From Candidatus Caenarcanales bacterium (GTDB lineage: Bacteria; Cyanobacteriota; Vampirovibrionia; Caenarcaniphilales; Caenarcanaceae): a stretch of 13,393 bases of DNA. A program made the position numbers and the translations under genes. The DNA lies in contig CANLFK010000049.1 of assembly GCA_947489925.1 (NCBI GenBank), forward strand, positions 1 through 13,393, in the 5' to 3' direction. The notes beneath the pieces are model-generated. The model saw nothing but the letters and a program-made list of their open reading frames with translations, was not told the origin of the DNA and made no database searches. Of the stretch, positions 1-7,614 are shown one piece after another; position 1 is the first letter of the stretch, and the number at the start of each line of letters is the position of its first letter.

Positions 1-828
1 AGTTTTAACAGTTTTTATTTTTCCAAGCTTAAAGTTATTCTTAAAGAGTATTTCCTCCATTTCGCCTAATGTAAAGTTTTTTTCCCAAGCATTTTTACTT
101 TGTCCAATCATTTCAAAAGGCTCTGAACCAAGAATAGCGGCCGTTTTAAGCGGAGTAAATAAAAGTTCACCATTTTCATTAAAAAGCACTTCATTTTGCG
201 TTTCTTTAATTAACTTATTGACAAAATCTTTCTCACCATCAAGTCCTTCATAATTTAAATTGAAACCATTTATATGATAAATATCTTTATGCGTAAAAGT
301 TAAAGTAAATAAAGATGATCGAATAATAATAGTAGCGGCTTTAATAGCGGCAATCGAATCATTTATTCTAATCATTGGACCTAAAATTGCCAAAATTGCA
401 CATTCAATATCTAAATTATTAATAGCAATAAAACCGCTCTCAGAAGAGAAAATTTTAATATTTCCACGATACCAATGTCCATTAAAATAAATTGGCTGAT
501 TTGCCACCTCACTGCTTAAAACTATCGGTAAATCTAAAGCTTTAATGATTTTTTTGATTTCGCCATTTTGAATTAAGCACAAATCATAATTTCCTAAAGC
601 ATTTAATTTAATTCGGTATTTGGTTAAAGGTTTTAAATTTATTTTATTTTTTTTGTCTTCAATATAACCAACCTGACTAATACCAATATCCGCTTTAGAC
701 GAATCAAAAGGTATTTTAATTTTAACTAAACGAGGACTATTTTCAATATCAAAACCTTCCAAAAGGTTAAAAGCCATAATCGGACTAACAAAAAAGAATA
801 AAATTAATGCAATAAAAAATCTAAGCAC
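1..828 (-). CDS. SpoIID/LytB-like secreted protein, partial (C-terminus beyond left edge)
   Basis: An open frame of 276 codons enters from the left edge and starts at a GTG at 826-828. The first 19 residues (LRFFIALILFFFVSPIMA core) form a signal peptide, so the protein is probably exported. Residues 120-122 (YRG), 136-142 (INNLDIE) and 159-172 (IAAIKAATIIIRSS) match the SpoIID/LytB pattern of YRG, an I-N-x-L-x-x-E segment and the ALKAQAVAAR-type helix. Residues 185-225 continue with the family-like pattern of a Y-x-G segment and an ET-x-x-x-VL strand. SpoIID proteins are lytic transglycosylases acting on denuded peptidoglycan glycan. The catalytic Glu, normally in an SEMP-type motif, is not seen: the corresponding stretch is ILGPMIR (148-154). 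It may therefore be a non-catalytic glycan-binding relative. No clear ribosome binding site precedes the GTG. The gene begins 27 bases after a tRNA-Leu gene on the same strand. Family assignment is moderate; loss of activity is inference. Confidence 0.62.
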   Translation of the reverse strand, partial: MLRFFIALILFFFVSPIMAFNLLEGFDIENSPRLVKIKIPFDSSKADIGISQVGYIEDKKNKINLKPLTKYRIKLNALGNYDLCLIQNGEIKKIIKALDLPIVLSSEVANQPIYFNGHWYRGNIKIFSSESGFIAINNLDIECAILAILGPMIRINDSIAAIKAATIIIRSSLFTLTFTHKDIYHINGFNLNYEGLDGEKDFVNKLIKETQNEVLFNENGELLFTPLKTAAILGSEPFEMIGQSKNAWEKNFTLGEMEEILFKNNFKLGKIKTVKT

Positions 829-855
829 ATCATTATCTAGCTTAATAAAAAAATC

Positions 856-939
856 TACCTCGAGCCGGACTTGAACCGGCACATTGTCACCAACGACGGA
901 TTTTAAGTCCGTTGCGTCTACCTATTCCGCCACCGAGGC
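856..939 (-). tRNA. tRNA-Leu (anticodon UAA)
   Basis: On the minus strand an 84-nt cloverleaf can be folded. The acceptor stem pairs GCCTCGG with TCGAGGT, with G-U pairs at both ends. The anticodon arm is ACGGA-CTTAAAA-TCCGT, giving anticodon TAA. A long variable arm follows, as expected for the leucine class, and the T-arm is GCCGG-TTCAAGT-CCGGC. The discriminator base is A. The 3' CCA is not encoded; the next bases are GATTTTTTT, so CCA would be added by nucleotidyltransferase. The T-run directly after the gene may help processing or termination. Confidence 0.95.
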
Positions 940-959
940 ATTTATTTAGATTTACCAGA

Positions 960-990
960 ATTTTAACCTAAAACCTCGAAATTGTGGCAA
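960..990 (-). promoter_or_regulatory. possible promoter of tRNA-Leu
   Basis: On the minus strand a TTGCCA (985-990) and a TAAAAT (960-965) lie upstream of the tRNA. Both hexamers are near consensus, but the 19-base spacing is longer than the usual 17. In AT-rich DNA such matches are common, so support is weak. Confidence 0.3.
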
Positions 991-1024
991 TTTTTTCATA
1001 AAAGTTTAAAGAAGCTTGTATAAA

Positions 1025-2302
1025 TCAGATTTCAGCCGCTTGAGCATGAGCTTCCAGACCTTCCATGCGGGCTAAAATAGCCGTGTTTTGTTTTAAATTT
1101 TGATCTGGTTTTAAATCAATCAGAGAGCTTCTTTTTAAAAAATCTAATACTGAAAGCCCCGATGAAAAACGAGCCGAACGACCAGTTGGCAGACAATGAC
1201 TTGGACCAGCTAAATAATCACCCAAAGCCTCATTTGAATCATTAATAAAAATAGCTCCCGCATGCCGAATTTGGGGTAATAAACTTTGATAGTCTTTAAC
1301 TTTAAGTTCTAAATGTTCTGGGGCAAAAATATTGCTTAAAGCTGCACACTGCTCCAGATTGTCCGTTATTCCAATTAAGCCAAAATCATCCCAAGCTTTT
1401 TTAATACTCTCTTTATTTGGCTGTTTATCCAAAATTTCGGTAAAGCTTTGCAAGACTTTTTGGGCCGTTTCAGCTGAATTAGTAAATAAACAAGCTGATT
1501 CCCAACCTGATCCATGCTCCAATTGACTCATTAAATCGTGGGCAATTTGTTTGGCTTTGTGATTATCAATAAATTCATCAGCAATAATTATTAATTCACT
1601 TGGCCCATACAAAGCATCAATTCCAGTTTGTCCATAAACTTGTTTTTTGGCGGAAGTTACAAATAAATTTCCAGGTCCAACAATTTTATCAACTGATTTT
1701 AATCCAATTTCAGCAATTCCGTAAGCTGCCGCTGCTATGGCTTGTGAACCGCCAATTTGATAAATTTCTGTCAGGTTTAAATATTCACAAACAGCTAATA
1801 TATAAGGATGAATCGGCGGTGGCGACAAAACAATAATCCGTTTAACTTTGGCAACCATGGCTGGAATAGCTGTCATCATTAAAGTTGAAATTAAAGGTGC
1901 ATGACCACCCGGTATATAACAAGCCACCGAATCAATTGGATTATGCAAAACTTTTAAAATACCGTATTCATCAATTAATTCAGTATTTTGAGTTGGTAGG
2001 CAAATTTCTTGAAAACGCTTAATCCTCTCACAAGCTAGTTTCACAGCATTTTTTTGTTCTAGTTTTAATTGATCCCAGTAACCAATGGCTGAAACACTAA
2101 AGTTTTCGATTTTTTGTTTATCAAATTGTAAGCTAAAATCAATTAAAGCTTTTTTGCCATTTAATCTTACTTGTTCAATAATCTGAGCAACTTTTAAATC
2201 AATTTCTTGGCTAGATTTTTGATTAAGACGATTGGCTAAATTTAAAACTTTTTGCTCTAAAATTGAATAATCACTAATAATTTTATTGGGTAAAATTTCC
2301 AT
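1025..2302 (-). CDS. hisD: histidinol dehydrogenase
   Basis: A full-length 425-residue HisD, which catalyses the last two steps of histidine synthesis (L-histidinol to L-histidine, NAD-dependent, zinc enzyme). The zinc ligands of the E. coli enzyme have clear counterparts: Q260 and H263 (SQLEHG), D362 (GDYLAGPSH) and H419 (EGLEAH). The general base pair E329/H330 is in FAPEHLEL. The GPGN motif is at 209-212 and an YGPSEL segment at 232-237. Length is normal (family about 430) and no key residue is missing. The ATG start overlaps the end of the shikimate kinase gene by 20 bases, so the two are probably translationally coupled. No other his gene is in the window, so the histidine genes are not in one local operon. 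Confidence 0.97.
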   Translation of the reverse strand: MEILPNKIISDYSILEQKVLNLANRLNQKSSQEIDLKVAQIIEQVRLNGKKALIDFSLQFDKQKIENFSVSAIGYWDQLKLEQKNAVKLACERIKRFQEICLPTQNTELIDEYGILKVLHNPIDSVACYIPGGHAPLISTLMMTAIPAMVAKVKRIIVLSPPPIHPYILAVCEYLNLTEIYQIGGSQAIAAAAYGIAEIGLKSVDKIVGPGNLFVTSAKKQVYGQTGIDALYGPSELIIIADEFIDNHKAKQIAHDLMSQLEHGSGWESACLFTNSAETAQKVLQSFTEILDKQPNKESIKKAWDDFGLIGITDNLEQCAALSNIFAPEHLELKVKDYQSLLPQIRHAGAIFINDSNEALGDYLAGPSHCLPTGRSARFSSGLSVLDFLKRSSLIDLKPDQNLKQNTAILARMEGLEAHAQAAEI

Positions 2303-2843
2303 TTTTAAAATAATTTATAATTTTTTCACTAATTTCAGCTAGATTTTTTATTTTATCAGTATCAATGACTAAATCTGCCAAGTCTGCATAAAGATTTTCA
2401 CGCACTTTTAAAATATTTATAATTTTACTTAATTTTTCGTCTTCGCTATTTGACTTTAATAAAGGTCTATTTTCATTTTCTTGCTTTTTTAAGCGACTCA
2501 AAATAGTTTCGGGCTTAACTTTTAACCAAATAATTAAACCAAGTTCTTTTAAGATTTTTCGATTTTGCTCTCTCAGGATAATTCCACCACCAGTTGCAAT
2601 AATTTTATTTTGGCTAAATTTTTCTTGGTTTAAATCTTGCAAAACTTGGCTTTCAATATTTCTAAAAAATTCTTCTCCTTTTTCGTTAATTAAATTAATA
2701 ATTAAATCATATTGAGTTTCGATTAACTGGTCTGTGTCAATGAAGTCAATTTCTAAATCTTGGGCTAATTTCATGCCAATACTAGACTTACCGCTTCCCA
2801 TCATGCCAATTAAAATTAGGTTTTTAGGCTTAAACTCGTCCAT
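2283..2843 (-). CDS. aroK: shikimate kinase
   Basis: ATP-dependent phosphorylation of shikimate to shikimate 3-phosphate, the fifth step of the chorismate pathway. Numbering from ATG 2843 (186 residues): P-loop GMMGSGKS 13-20; DTD 36-38, whose last Asp binds shikimate; R61 in FRNIE; glycine triplet GGG 85-87; lid arginine R126 in RPLL; and the C-terminal adenine-side pattern RENLYADLADLVIDT. A TTG at 2862-2864 would add seven residues, but the ATG gives the usual family N-terminus. The start overlaps the end of the cupin gene by 14 bases and the end overlaps hisD by 20 bases. This gives a compressed three-gene unit linking sugar-phosphate, aromatic and histidine genes. No strong Shine-Dalgarno is visible, so coupling to the upstream gene is likely. 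Confidence 0.95.
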   Translation of the reverse strand: MDEFKPKNLILIGMMGSGKSSIGMKLAQDLEIDFIDTDQLIETQYDLIINLINEKGEEFFRNIESQVLQDLNQEKFSQNKIIATGGGIILREQNRKILKELGLIIWLKVKPETILSRLKKQENENRPLLKSNSEDEKLSKIINILKVRENLYADLADLVIDTDKIKNLAEISEKIINYFKNGNFTQ

Positions 2844-3219
2844 AAATATCACTAAAACGGACAATATCGTCTTCGCCTAAATAATCACCATTTTGCACTT
2901 CAATAATAAAAAGCTGAGTTTGTCCCGCATTAACCAGTCTGTGCTTAGCTTTTAAAGGAATATCAATTGATTCCATTTCTTTTAAAGTAAAAATATTTTC
3001 ATCAAGTGTAACTTCGGCTAAACCACTTAAAACCGTCCAATGTTCAGCTCTGCGATGATGCATTTGCAAAGATAAACTAGCTCCAACATTGACTTCAATC
3101 CTTTTGATTTGATAATTTGCACCTTCTGCCAAAACTTCATAATTTCCCCAAGGTCTATTCACTTTTGGGCTTATAAAGCTTTTAATCAAATTCTTGATTT
3201 GTAAAAAAAAATTATTCAT
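2830..3219 (-). CDS. stand-alone cupin, type II mannose-6-phosphate isomerase domain
   Basis: 129 residues matching the C-terminal cupin of type II phosphomannose isomerase/GDP-mannose pyrophosphorylase (ManC/AlgA-type) proteins. Motifs are RPWGNY 22-27, QMHHRRAEHW 52-61 (metal-binding His and Glu), a second-half His at 93 (AKHRLVN), and the signature EVQNGDYLGEDDIVR 107-121 followed by YGR 126-128. Family members interconvert mannose-6-phosphate and fructose-6-phosphate using a divalent metal. The nucleotidyltransferase half present in the bifunctional enzymes is absent. The first 20 residues (FFLQIKNLIKSFI) form a short hydrophobic, basic segment not needed for the cupin. It is first in the overlapping run with aroK and hisD. 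The product could feed mannose-containing surface sugars; that is inference. Confidence 0.85.
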   Translation of the reverse strand: MNNFFLQIKNLIKSFISPKVNRPWGNYEVLAEGANYQIKRIEVNVGASLSLQMHHRRAEHWTVLSGLAEVTLDENIFTLKEMESIDIPLKAKHRLVNAGQTQLFIIEVQNGDYLGEDDIVRFSDIYGRV

Positions 3220-3282
3220 TTAATTAGTTTAAACTTTAATCTCTTAAATTTTCAGTGCTTTTTATTTTTGTTTATTTAAAAA

Positions 3283-4293
3283 TTAAATATTTAACAAATG
3301 TTCACTAACCGCTTTGCCCGACAGAAAAGAGCCTTCTAATCTGGAAGCTAAACACCAATCTCCGCATAGAATAAGACTATCTTCAATAGCTGACATAAAA
3401 GGTTTGTTTAATCCGCTGATTGGTTCAGCATAAAGCCATTTTTTCAATTGTTTTTCTTTTAGTTTATAATTAAAATTTGGTAAAATTGACTTCAAAGCTT
3501 TTTCGATTTGAGCTAAAAGAATTTCTTCGCTTTCATTAAAGTTTTTTTGCGAAAATTCAGGGTTACACTGAGCTACTAAGATTAATTGATTTGGCTTATC
3601 TCTTTTGGAAGAATCTTGAGCTATCCAATTGAGAATTTCATGTTCAGAACAAATAATTCCTTTCCAGTCTGGGCAAGGCATTTCATCAAATTCAAAAGCG
3701 AAAATGCCAATTAAAGCCGAATTATACTCAATTTTCGATAAAGCTAATTCTTCGGCAGATGATAAATAATTTTTAAATAAATTCAAACTTTGCTCTAAAG
3801 GAGCGGTGCAAATTATCTTTTTGGTTTTAATCTCAATTTGTTGATCAGTTTCTAAAGTCCAAATATTTTCTTCAAAGTCTCTTTCAGCAGACATAATTTT
3901 AATTTCTCTCGAAACTGGTAAAACCTTAGCAATTTCTTTCATTAGCGAAGTCATACCATTTGGACAAGCATAATAAGAATTTGATTTTTCTTCTAGGCTT
4001 AATTTTTTATTATTTGATTTCCATTCATAAAATTGATTTGCCCATAATTTAATTAAACCTTGTTCCAAATAAGCTTGCATCCAAGTAGCAAATTCACGAT
4101 TTTGAGGAGTAAAATATTGCAAACCATGATCAACTGACTGTCCACCAATTCGTCTGGTTGAGGCTCTTCCGCCAAATGCTTTGGATTTTTCAAATATTTT
4201 AAAATTAAAACTAGACTGAGTAAGGCTTTGACCAATTATTAAACCGCAAAAACCAGCTCCAATAATGATTAAGTCATATTCTTCTTTTATCAT
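3283..4293 (-). CDS. renalase-like NAD(P)/FAD-dependent oxidoreductase
   Basis: 336 residues with a two-dinucleotide-binding (Rossmann) FAD fold. The N-terminal GAGFCG is at 12-17, with an acidic residue ending the second strand at E35. GGRASTRR 41-48 and DHGLQYFT 55-62 are hallmarks of the bacterial renalase-like amine-oxidase-related family. The C-terminal FAD segment is CGDWCLASRLEGSFLSG, from residue 310. Substrate is unknown; relatives oxidise dihydronicotinamide isomers or amines. Its ATG overlaps the TGA of the upstream small gene as ATGA, so the two are almost certainly co-translated. A 63-base AT-rich gap separates it from the cupin gene. Family is well supported; the biochemical role is not. 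Confidence 0.85.
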   Translation of the reverse strand: MIKEEYDLIIIGAGFCGLIIGQSLTQSSFNFKIFEKSKAFGGRASTRRIGGQSVDHGLQYFTPQNREFATWMQAYLEQGLIKLWANQFYEWKSNNKKLSLEEKSNSYYACPNGMTSLMKEIAKVLPVSREIKIMSAERDFEENIWTLETDQQIEIKTKKIICTAPLEQSLNLFKNYLSSAEELALSKIEYNSALIGIFAFEFDEMPCPDWKGIICSEHEILNWIAQDSSKRDKPNQLILVAQCNPEFSQKNFNESEEILLAQIEKALKSILPNFNYKLKEKQLKKWLYAEPISGLNKPFMSAIEDSLILCGDWCLASRLEGSFLSGKAVSEHLLNI

Positions 4294-4553
4294 GCGACAT
4301 CTTCAAATAAATTTTCTTCCAATTCAGCATAATCAATACTTTCATCTATCAGAGTTTGATTTTTGGCAGATTTAAGCACATTAATTAATTGCGAAGATTT
4401 ATTTAGCAAAGCTTCTATTTGAATAAAAGAGCTCGGAAATAAAGATTGCAAGTTTTTTTGTACTAAAACCGCCGTCTCCGACTCAGCACAAGGTATTGAG
4501 AGAGTTTGTTTTTTTGTGCTTTTGTCGCTGACAATCACTAGGTATGAGTGCAT
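4290..4553 (-). CDS. small protein of unknown function coupled to the FAD oxidoreductase
   Basis: An 87-residue frame starting at ATG 4551-4553 (MHSYLVIVSDK). A TTG nine codons upstream is possible but less likely. I do not recognise the family. It begins with a hydrophobic beta-like strand, has a central segment rich in Leu, Ser and Gln, and ends strongly acidic (DESIDYAELEENLFEDVA). No signal peptide, membrane segment or metal motif is visible. The main evidence that it is real is the ATGA stop/start overlap with the downstream oxidoreductase and its uninterrupted frame on the coding strand of the region. It may be a partner or regulator of that enzyme; this is inference. Confidence 0.6.
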   Translation of the reverse strand: MHSYLVIVSDKSTKKQTLSIPCAESETAVLVQKNLQSLFPSSFIQIEALLNKSSQLINVLKSAKNQTLIDESIDYAELEENLFEDVA

Positions 4554-4606
4554 TCGTATTACAGACTTTGGGCATAACAATATTAAAATTAAGTTTCTTA
4601 CAAAAT

Positions 4607-4702
4607 TTACTTCCTTGCAATAGCTTTTTGTTGTAGAAAGCCTATAAATACCTTCAATTCAGGAAAAATCTTTATTAAAACTTTTTTTAAGTAGTTAGAC
4701 AT
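4607..4702 (-). CDS. possible 31-residue small ORF
   Basis: Within the 188-base gap between the short-chain dehydrogenase and the small coupled gene, an ATG at 4700-4702 opens a 31-codon frame. The peptide is basic and amphipathic (begins MSNYLKKVLIKIF). No Shine-Dalgarno precedes it. Near its stop an AAGGAAG sequence lies too far (over 50 bases) upstream of the next ATG to be its normal binding site. It could be chance in AT-rich DNA. Confidence 0.18.
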   Translation of the reverse strand: MSNYLKKVLIKIFPELKVFIGFLQQKAIARK

Positions 4703-4741
4703 TTTCAAATCAAATTTAATATGAGTTAAACAAAATAATAT

Positions 4742-5497
4742 TCAAATTAAACCAAAACCCCCATTTATATTAATAGTTTCAGCATTAATGGCTGGATTTT
4801 TTGCCAAATAAACCGCTAAATTGCCAATTTCCAATGGATTTAAAAATCTTTTAAGTGGACTTTTCTCTTTGAAAGCTTGTTTTAATTGTTCAGTAGTCAT
4901 ATTTTGAGATTCAGCCGTATATTTAATCACTTGATCAGCCATTTCACTTTCGGTAAAACCGGGGCAAATTAAATTAGCTCGAATTCTCATATTTGCTAAA
5001 TCTATGGCGACCGATTTCATTAAACCAGCAATGGCATGCTTAGATGCAATATATGCCGTAGAATCTGGAACAGCGATTTCACTGAGAGTTGAACCAATAA
5101 ATAAATGACTGGCATTTTGGCTATTTTGCATTAATGGACTAAAAGCTTTGGTAAACAAAAACGGTAATTTAACATTTGCCCAAAATAAATTGTCCCAGTC
5201 AGCTTCTTCCGTGTTTAAAATATTTGCATGTTTTGCCTGTCCAAAATTATGTACAAAACAAATTTCGCTTGGTTTAATTGTTTGAATATGGCTTTTAACT
5301 TTTGTGATCAAATTAGGGATTTCCCTTTGGTTTAATAAATCAGAAAATAAATGAGTGCAATTTTTATTTAATTCAGTAAATTTCCCAGCTGAGCGAGCTA
5401 AGCCCAAAATATGCCAATCAGATTCTTTTAAAAAAGCTTCAGTAATTCCAGCCCCAATTCCGCCAGAGAAGGCAGTTATAATTGCTAATTTTTGCAT
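4742..5497 (-). CDS. SDR-family oxidoreductase
   Basis: 251 residues, the normal length of a classical short-chain dehydrogenase/reductase. The NAD(P)-binding glycine motif is SGGIGAG (11-17) near the N-terminus. The HNFG at 83-86 replaces the usual NNAG. The catalytic tetrad is N108, S136, Y149 and K153, with the standard 13-residue Ser-Tyr spacing and YxxxK as YIASK. CPGF 178-181 and the C-terminal INGGFGLI fit the cofactor-loop and terminal strand. Substrate cannot be read from the sequence. It is divergently oriented from gap across a 164-base region and may have its own promoter there. It is followed by a long non-coding gap, so it may be monocistronic. Confidence 0.88.
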   Translation of the reverse strand: MQKLAIITAFSGGIGAGITEAFLKESDWHILGLARSAGKFTELNKNCTHLFSDLLNQREIPNLITKVKSHIQTIKPSEICFVHNFGQAKHANILNTEEADWDNLFWANVKLPFLFTKAFSPLMQNSQNASHLFIGSTLSEIAVPDSTAYIASKHAIAGLMKSVAIDLANMRIRANLICPGFTESEMADQVIKYTAESQNMTTEQLKQAFKEKSPLKRFLNPLEIGNLAVYLAKNPAINAETININGGFGLI

Positions 5498-5587
5498 GAT
5501 AAATTAATTTGTCTTTAAAGATTTAAATATTAGTTTAACAAAGAAGAAATTTCTAAAACTTAAAACAAAATAGACCGAAAGCCAAAC

Positions 5588-5616
5588 TTAACAAATAGAG
5601 CCAAAAATGATATACT
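5588..5616 (+). promoter_or_regulatory. sigma70-type promoter of gap-kdsA-recG
   Basis: TTAACA (5588-5593), exactly 17 bases, then TATACT (5611-5616): each hexamer has one mismatch to TTGACA/TATAAT. It lies in the divergent region, about 45 bases upstream of the gap start, giving a predicted transcript start near 5623. This is the best promoter match I found in the window. Confidence 0.7.
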
Positions 5617-5644
5617 CTTGGTTAATTATTCTCTAAGTAGTTTT

Positions 5645-5651
5645 AAGGAAG
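5645..5651 (+). promoter_or_regulatory. ribosome binding site of gap
   Basis: AAGGAAG, ending 10 bases before the ATG at 5662. It is notable because most genes here lack a clear Shine-Dalgarno; this one fits a highly expressed glycolytic enzyme. Confidence 0.7.
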
Positions 5652-5661
5652 TTGAGCAAAT

Positions 5662-6720
5662 ATGTCTACTAAAAAAGTAAAAGTTGGAATTAATGGTTTT
5701 GGTCGTATTGGTCGCTTAGTTTTTCGTGCGATTTGCGATCAGGGTCTTTTGGGTAAAGAAATAGAAGTTGTAGCCGTGAATGACTTAGTGCCAGCCGATA
5801 ATTTAGCTTATTTAGTAAAATATGATTCAACTCAAGGTCGTTTTAAAGGTACTGTTTCTAGCAAAAAGTCAAAGCCAGATTCTAAAGAAGATGATTTATT
5901 AGTTGTTAATGGGCAAGAAATTAAATGCTTAGCCATAAAAGAAGGTCCAGCCGCTTTACCTTGGAAAGATTTAGGCGTTGAAATTGTCATTGAAGCAACT
6001 GGTTTATTTACTGATGCCGAAAAAGCCAAAGGTCATTTACAAGCTGGTGCAAAAAAAGTTATTATCTCCGCTCCAGCCAAGAATGAAGATATTACTATTG
6101 TAAAAGGTGTAAATTGCAGTAAATATGATTCAGCTATACATCATATTGTTTCCAATGCTTCTTGTACTACTAATTGTTTAGCTCCAGTTGTGCATGTACT
6201 TTTAAAAGAAGGTATTGGCATAGAAGAAGGCTTAATGACAACAGTGCATTCATATACTGCTACTCAAAAAACAGTAGATGGACCTTCTCAAAAAGACTGG
6301 AAAGGTGGGAGAGCCGCCGCTATTAATATTATTCCATCAGCTACAGGAGCCGCCAAAGCAGTTGGTTTAGCTATACCAGAAGTTCAAGGTAAAATAACAG
6401 GTATGGCTTTTAGAGTTCCAACTCCAACTGTTTCGGTTATAGATTTAACTGTTAGAACAGCCAGAGACACTTCATATGCTGAAATTTGTGAATTGATGAA
6501 AAAAGCCAGTGAAACTTATTTAAAAAATATTTTAGCTTTTACGGAAGATGAAGTTGTTTCAAGTGATTTTATGGGAGATTGTCATTCTAGTATTTTTGAC
6601 AAAGGAGCTGGTATTGGCTTAAATAAGAGATTCTTCAAATTAGTGGCTTGGTATGATAATGAATGGGGTTATTCAAATAGAGTGGTAGATTTAACTCTTT
6701 TAATGGCTTCCAAGCTGTAA
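5662..6720 (+). CDS. gap: glyceraldehyde-3-phosphate dehydrogenase, phosphorylating
   Basis: NAD-dependent oxidation of glyceraldehyde 3-phosphate to 1,3-bisphosphoglycerate in glycolysis. The 352-residue protein has the N-terminal GINGFGRIGR (9-18), the cofactor-side ND at 40-41, catalytic C168 in SNASCTTNC, catalytic H196 in TTVHSYTATQ, and the C-terminal WYDNEWGYSNR. It is about 15 residues longer than typical enzymes. Most of the excess is a lysine/aspartate-rich loop near residues 63-80, which I associate with PVC-group GAPDHs (from memory). It has a strong promoter and ribosome binding site and is first gene of an apparent gap-kdsA-recG unit, 25 bases before kdsA. Confidence 0.97.
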   Translation: MSTKKVKVGINGFGRIGRLVFRAICDQGLLGKEIEVVAVNDLVPADNLAYLVKYDSTQGRFKGTVSSKKSKPDSKEDDLLVVNGQEIKCLAIKEGPAALPWKDLGVEIVIEATGLFTDAEKAKGHLQAGAKKVIISAPAKNEDITIVKGVNCSKYDSAIHHIVSNASCTTNCLAPVVHVLLKEGIGIEEGLMTTVHSYTATQKTVDGPSQKDWKGGRAAAINIIPSATGAAKAVGLAIPEVQGKITGMAFRVPTPTVSVIDLTVRTARDTSYAEICELMKKASETYLKNILAFTEDEVVSSDFMGDCHSSIFDKGAGIGLNKRFFKLVAWYDNEWGYSNRVVDLTLLMASKL

Positions 6721-6745
6721 TTTACCAAATCTGAGATAAAAAATT

Positions 6746-7588
6746 ATGGAAAACAACTTGCTACCAATAAAATTATCTGATTTAAGCAAACCATCAAAGG
6801 CTCAATTAATGCTAATAGCTGGGCCTTGCGTTATTGAAAATGAAAAAATTGTTTATCAAATTGCGGCTGAATTAAAGGCGATCTGCACCGAATTAGGTTT
6901 GCCTTTTGTTTTTAAAGCCTCTTTTGATAAAGCTAATCGGAGTTCATATAATTCTTATCGTGGACCTGGAATAAAAGAAGGGCTAAAGATTTTAAAGGCT
7001 CTCAAAGAAGACTTAGACATTTGGGTTTTATCAGATATTCATTCAATTGAACAGGTTGAGCCAGCCGCTGAAGTTTTAGATATAATTCAAATTCCAGCTT
7101 TTTTGTGCAGACAAACTGATTTAATTGTTGAGGCGGCTAAAACTGGTCGTATTGTGAATGTTAAAAAAGGTCAATTTTTATCTCCGTATGAAGTTGTAAA
7201 TATTGCCAATAAAATAAAATCAGCTGGTAATTCTAATATTTTAATCACTGAGAGAGGTTCTTCTTTTGGTTATAATAATTTAGTGGTTGATATGCGTTCC
7301 ATTCAAATTATCCAAGATGAATTAAAACTGCCAGTTATCTTTGATGCTACGCATTCAGTTCAATTACCGGGAGGCGGAGGAGATGTTTCGGATGGTAAAA
7401 GTATTTATGCTCCGACTTTAGCTGCTTCTGCTATTGCCGCTGGTGCTTTTGGTTTATTTATGGAAGTTCACCCAAATCCAGCTCAAGCTTTGTCAGATGG
7501 TCCTAACATGATAAGATTAGATAAAGTTCAGGCTCTACTAAAGAGATGCAAAGCAATTAGAAAAGCTAGTCTTGATAATCCGCTATAA
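6746..7588 (+). CDS. kdsA: 3-deoxy-8-phosphooctulonate synthase, metal-dependent type
   Basis: Condenses phosphoenolpyruvate with arabinose 5-phosphate to give KDO 8-phosphate for the LPS inner core, which implies a Gram-negative outer membrane. 280 residues with AGPCVIE (25-31), KASFDKANRSS (57-67), the PEP-site segment around KKGQFLSP (140-147), ERGSSFGYNNLVVD (169-182), FDATHSVQ (199-206) and EVHPNP (240-245). C28, H203, E240 and D251 correspond to the four metal ligands of the Aquifex class II enzyme; metal-independent enzymes have Asn in place of this Cys. The ATG is preceded only by a weak GAG-containing Shine-Dalgarno. It lies 25 bases after gap and 26 before recG. Confidence 0.96.
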   Translation: MENNLLPIKLSDLSKPSKAQLMLIAGPCVIENEKIVYQIAAELKAICTELGLPFVFKASFDKANRSSYNSYRGPGIKEGLKILKALKEDLDIWVLSDIHSIEQVEPAAEVLDIIQIPAFLCRQTDLIVEAAKTGRIVNVKKGQFLSPYEVVNIANKIKSAGNSNILITERGSSFGYNNLVVDMRSIQIIQDELKLPVIFDATHSVQLPGGGGDVSDGKSIYAPTLAASAIAAGAFGLFMEVHPNPAQALSDGPNMIRLDKVQALLKRCKAIRKASLDNPL

Positions 7589-7614
7589 ATTGATTTTCCT
7601 ATTTTTGCCAAGCT

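Noticed and set aside
1332..1836. Plus-strand open frames of 64 and 78 codons opposite hisD
   Set aside because: They lie antisense within a clearly intact hisD and show no recognisable motif; shadows of the real gene.
4053..4235. 60-codon minus-strand frame inside the FAD oxidoreductase
   Set aside because: An alternative frame of a well supported flavoprotein gene.
5832..6029. 65-codon minus-strand frame opposite gap
   Set aside because: Antisense shadow of the GAPDH coding sequence.
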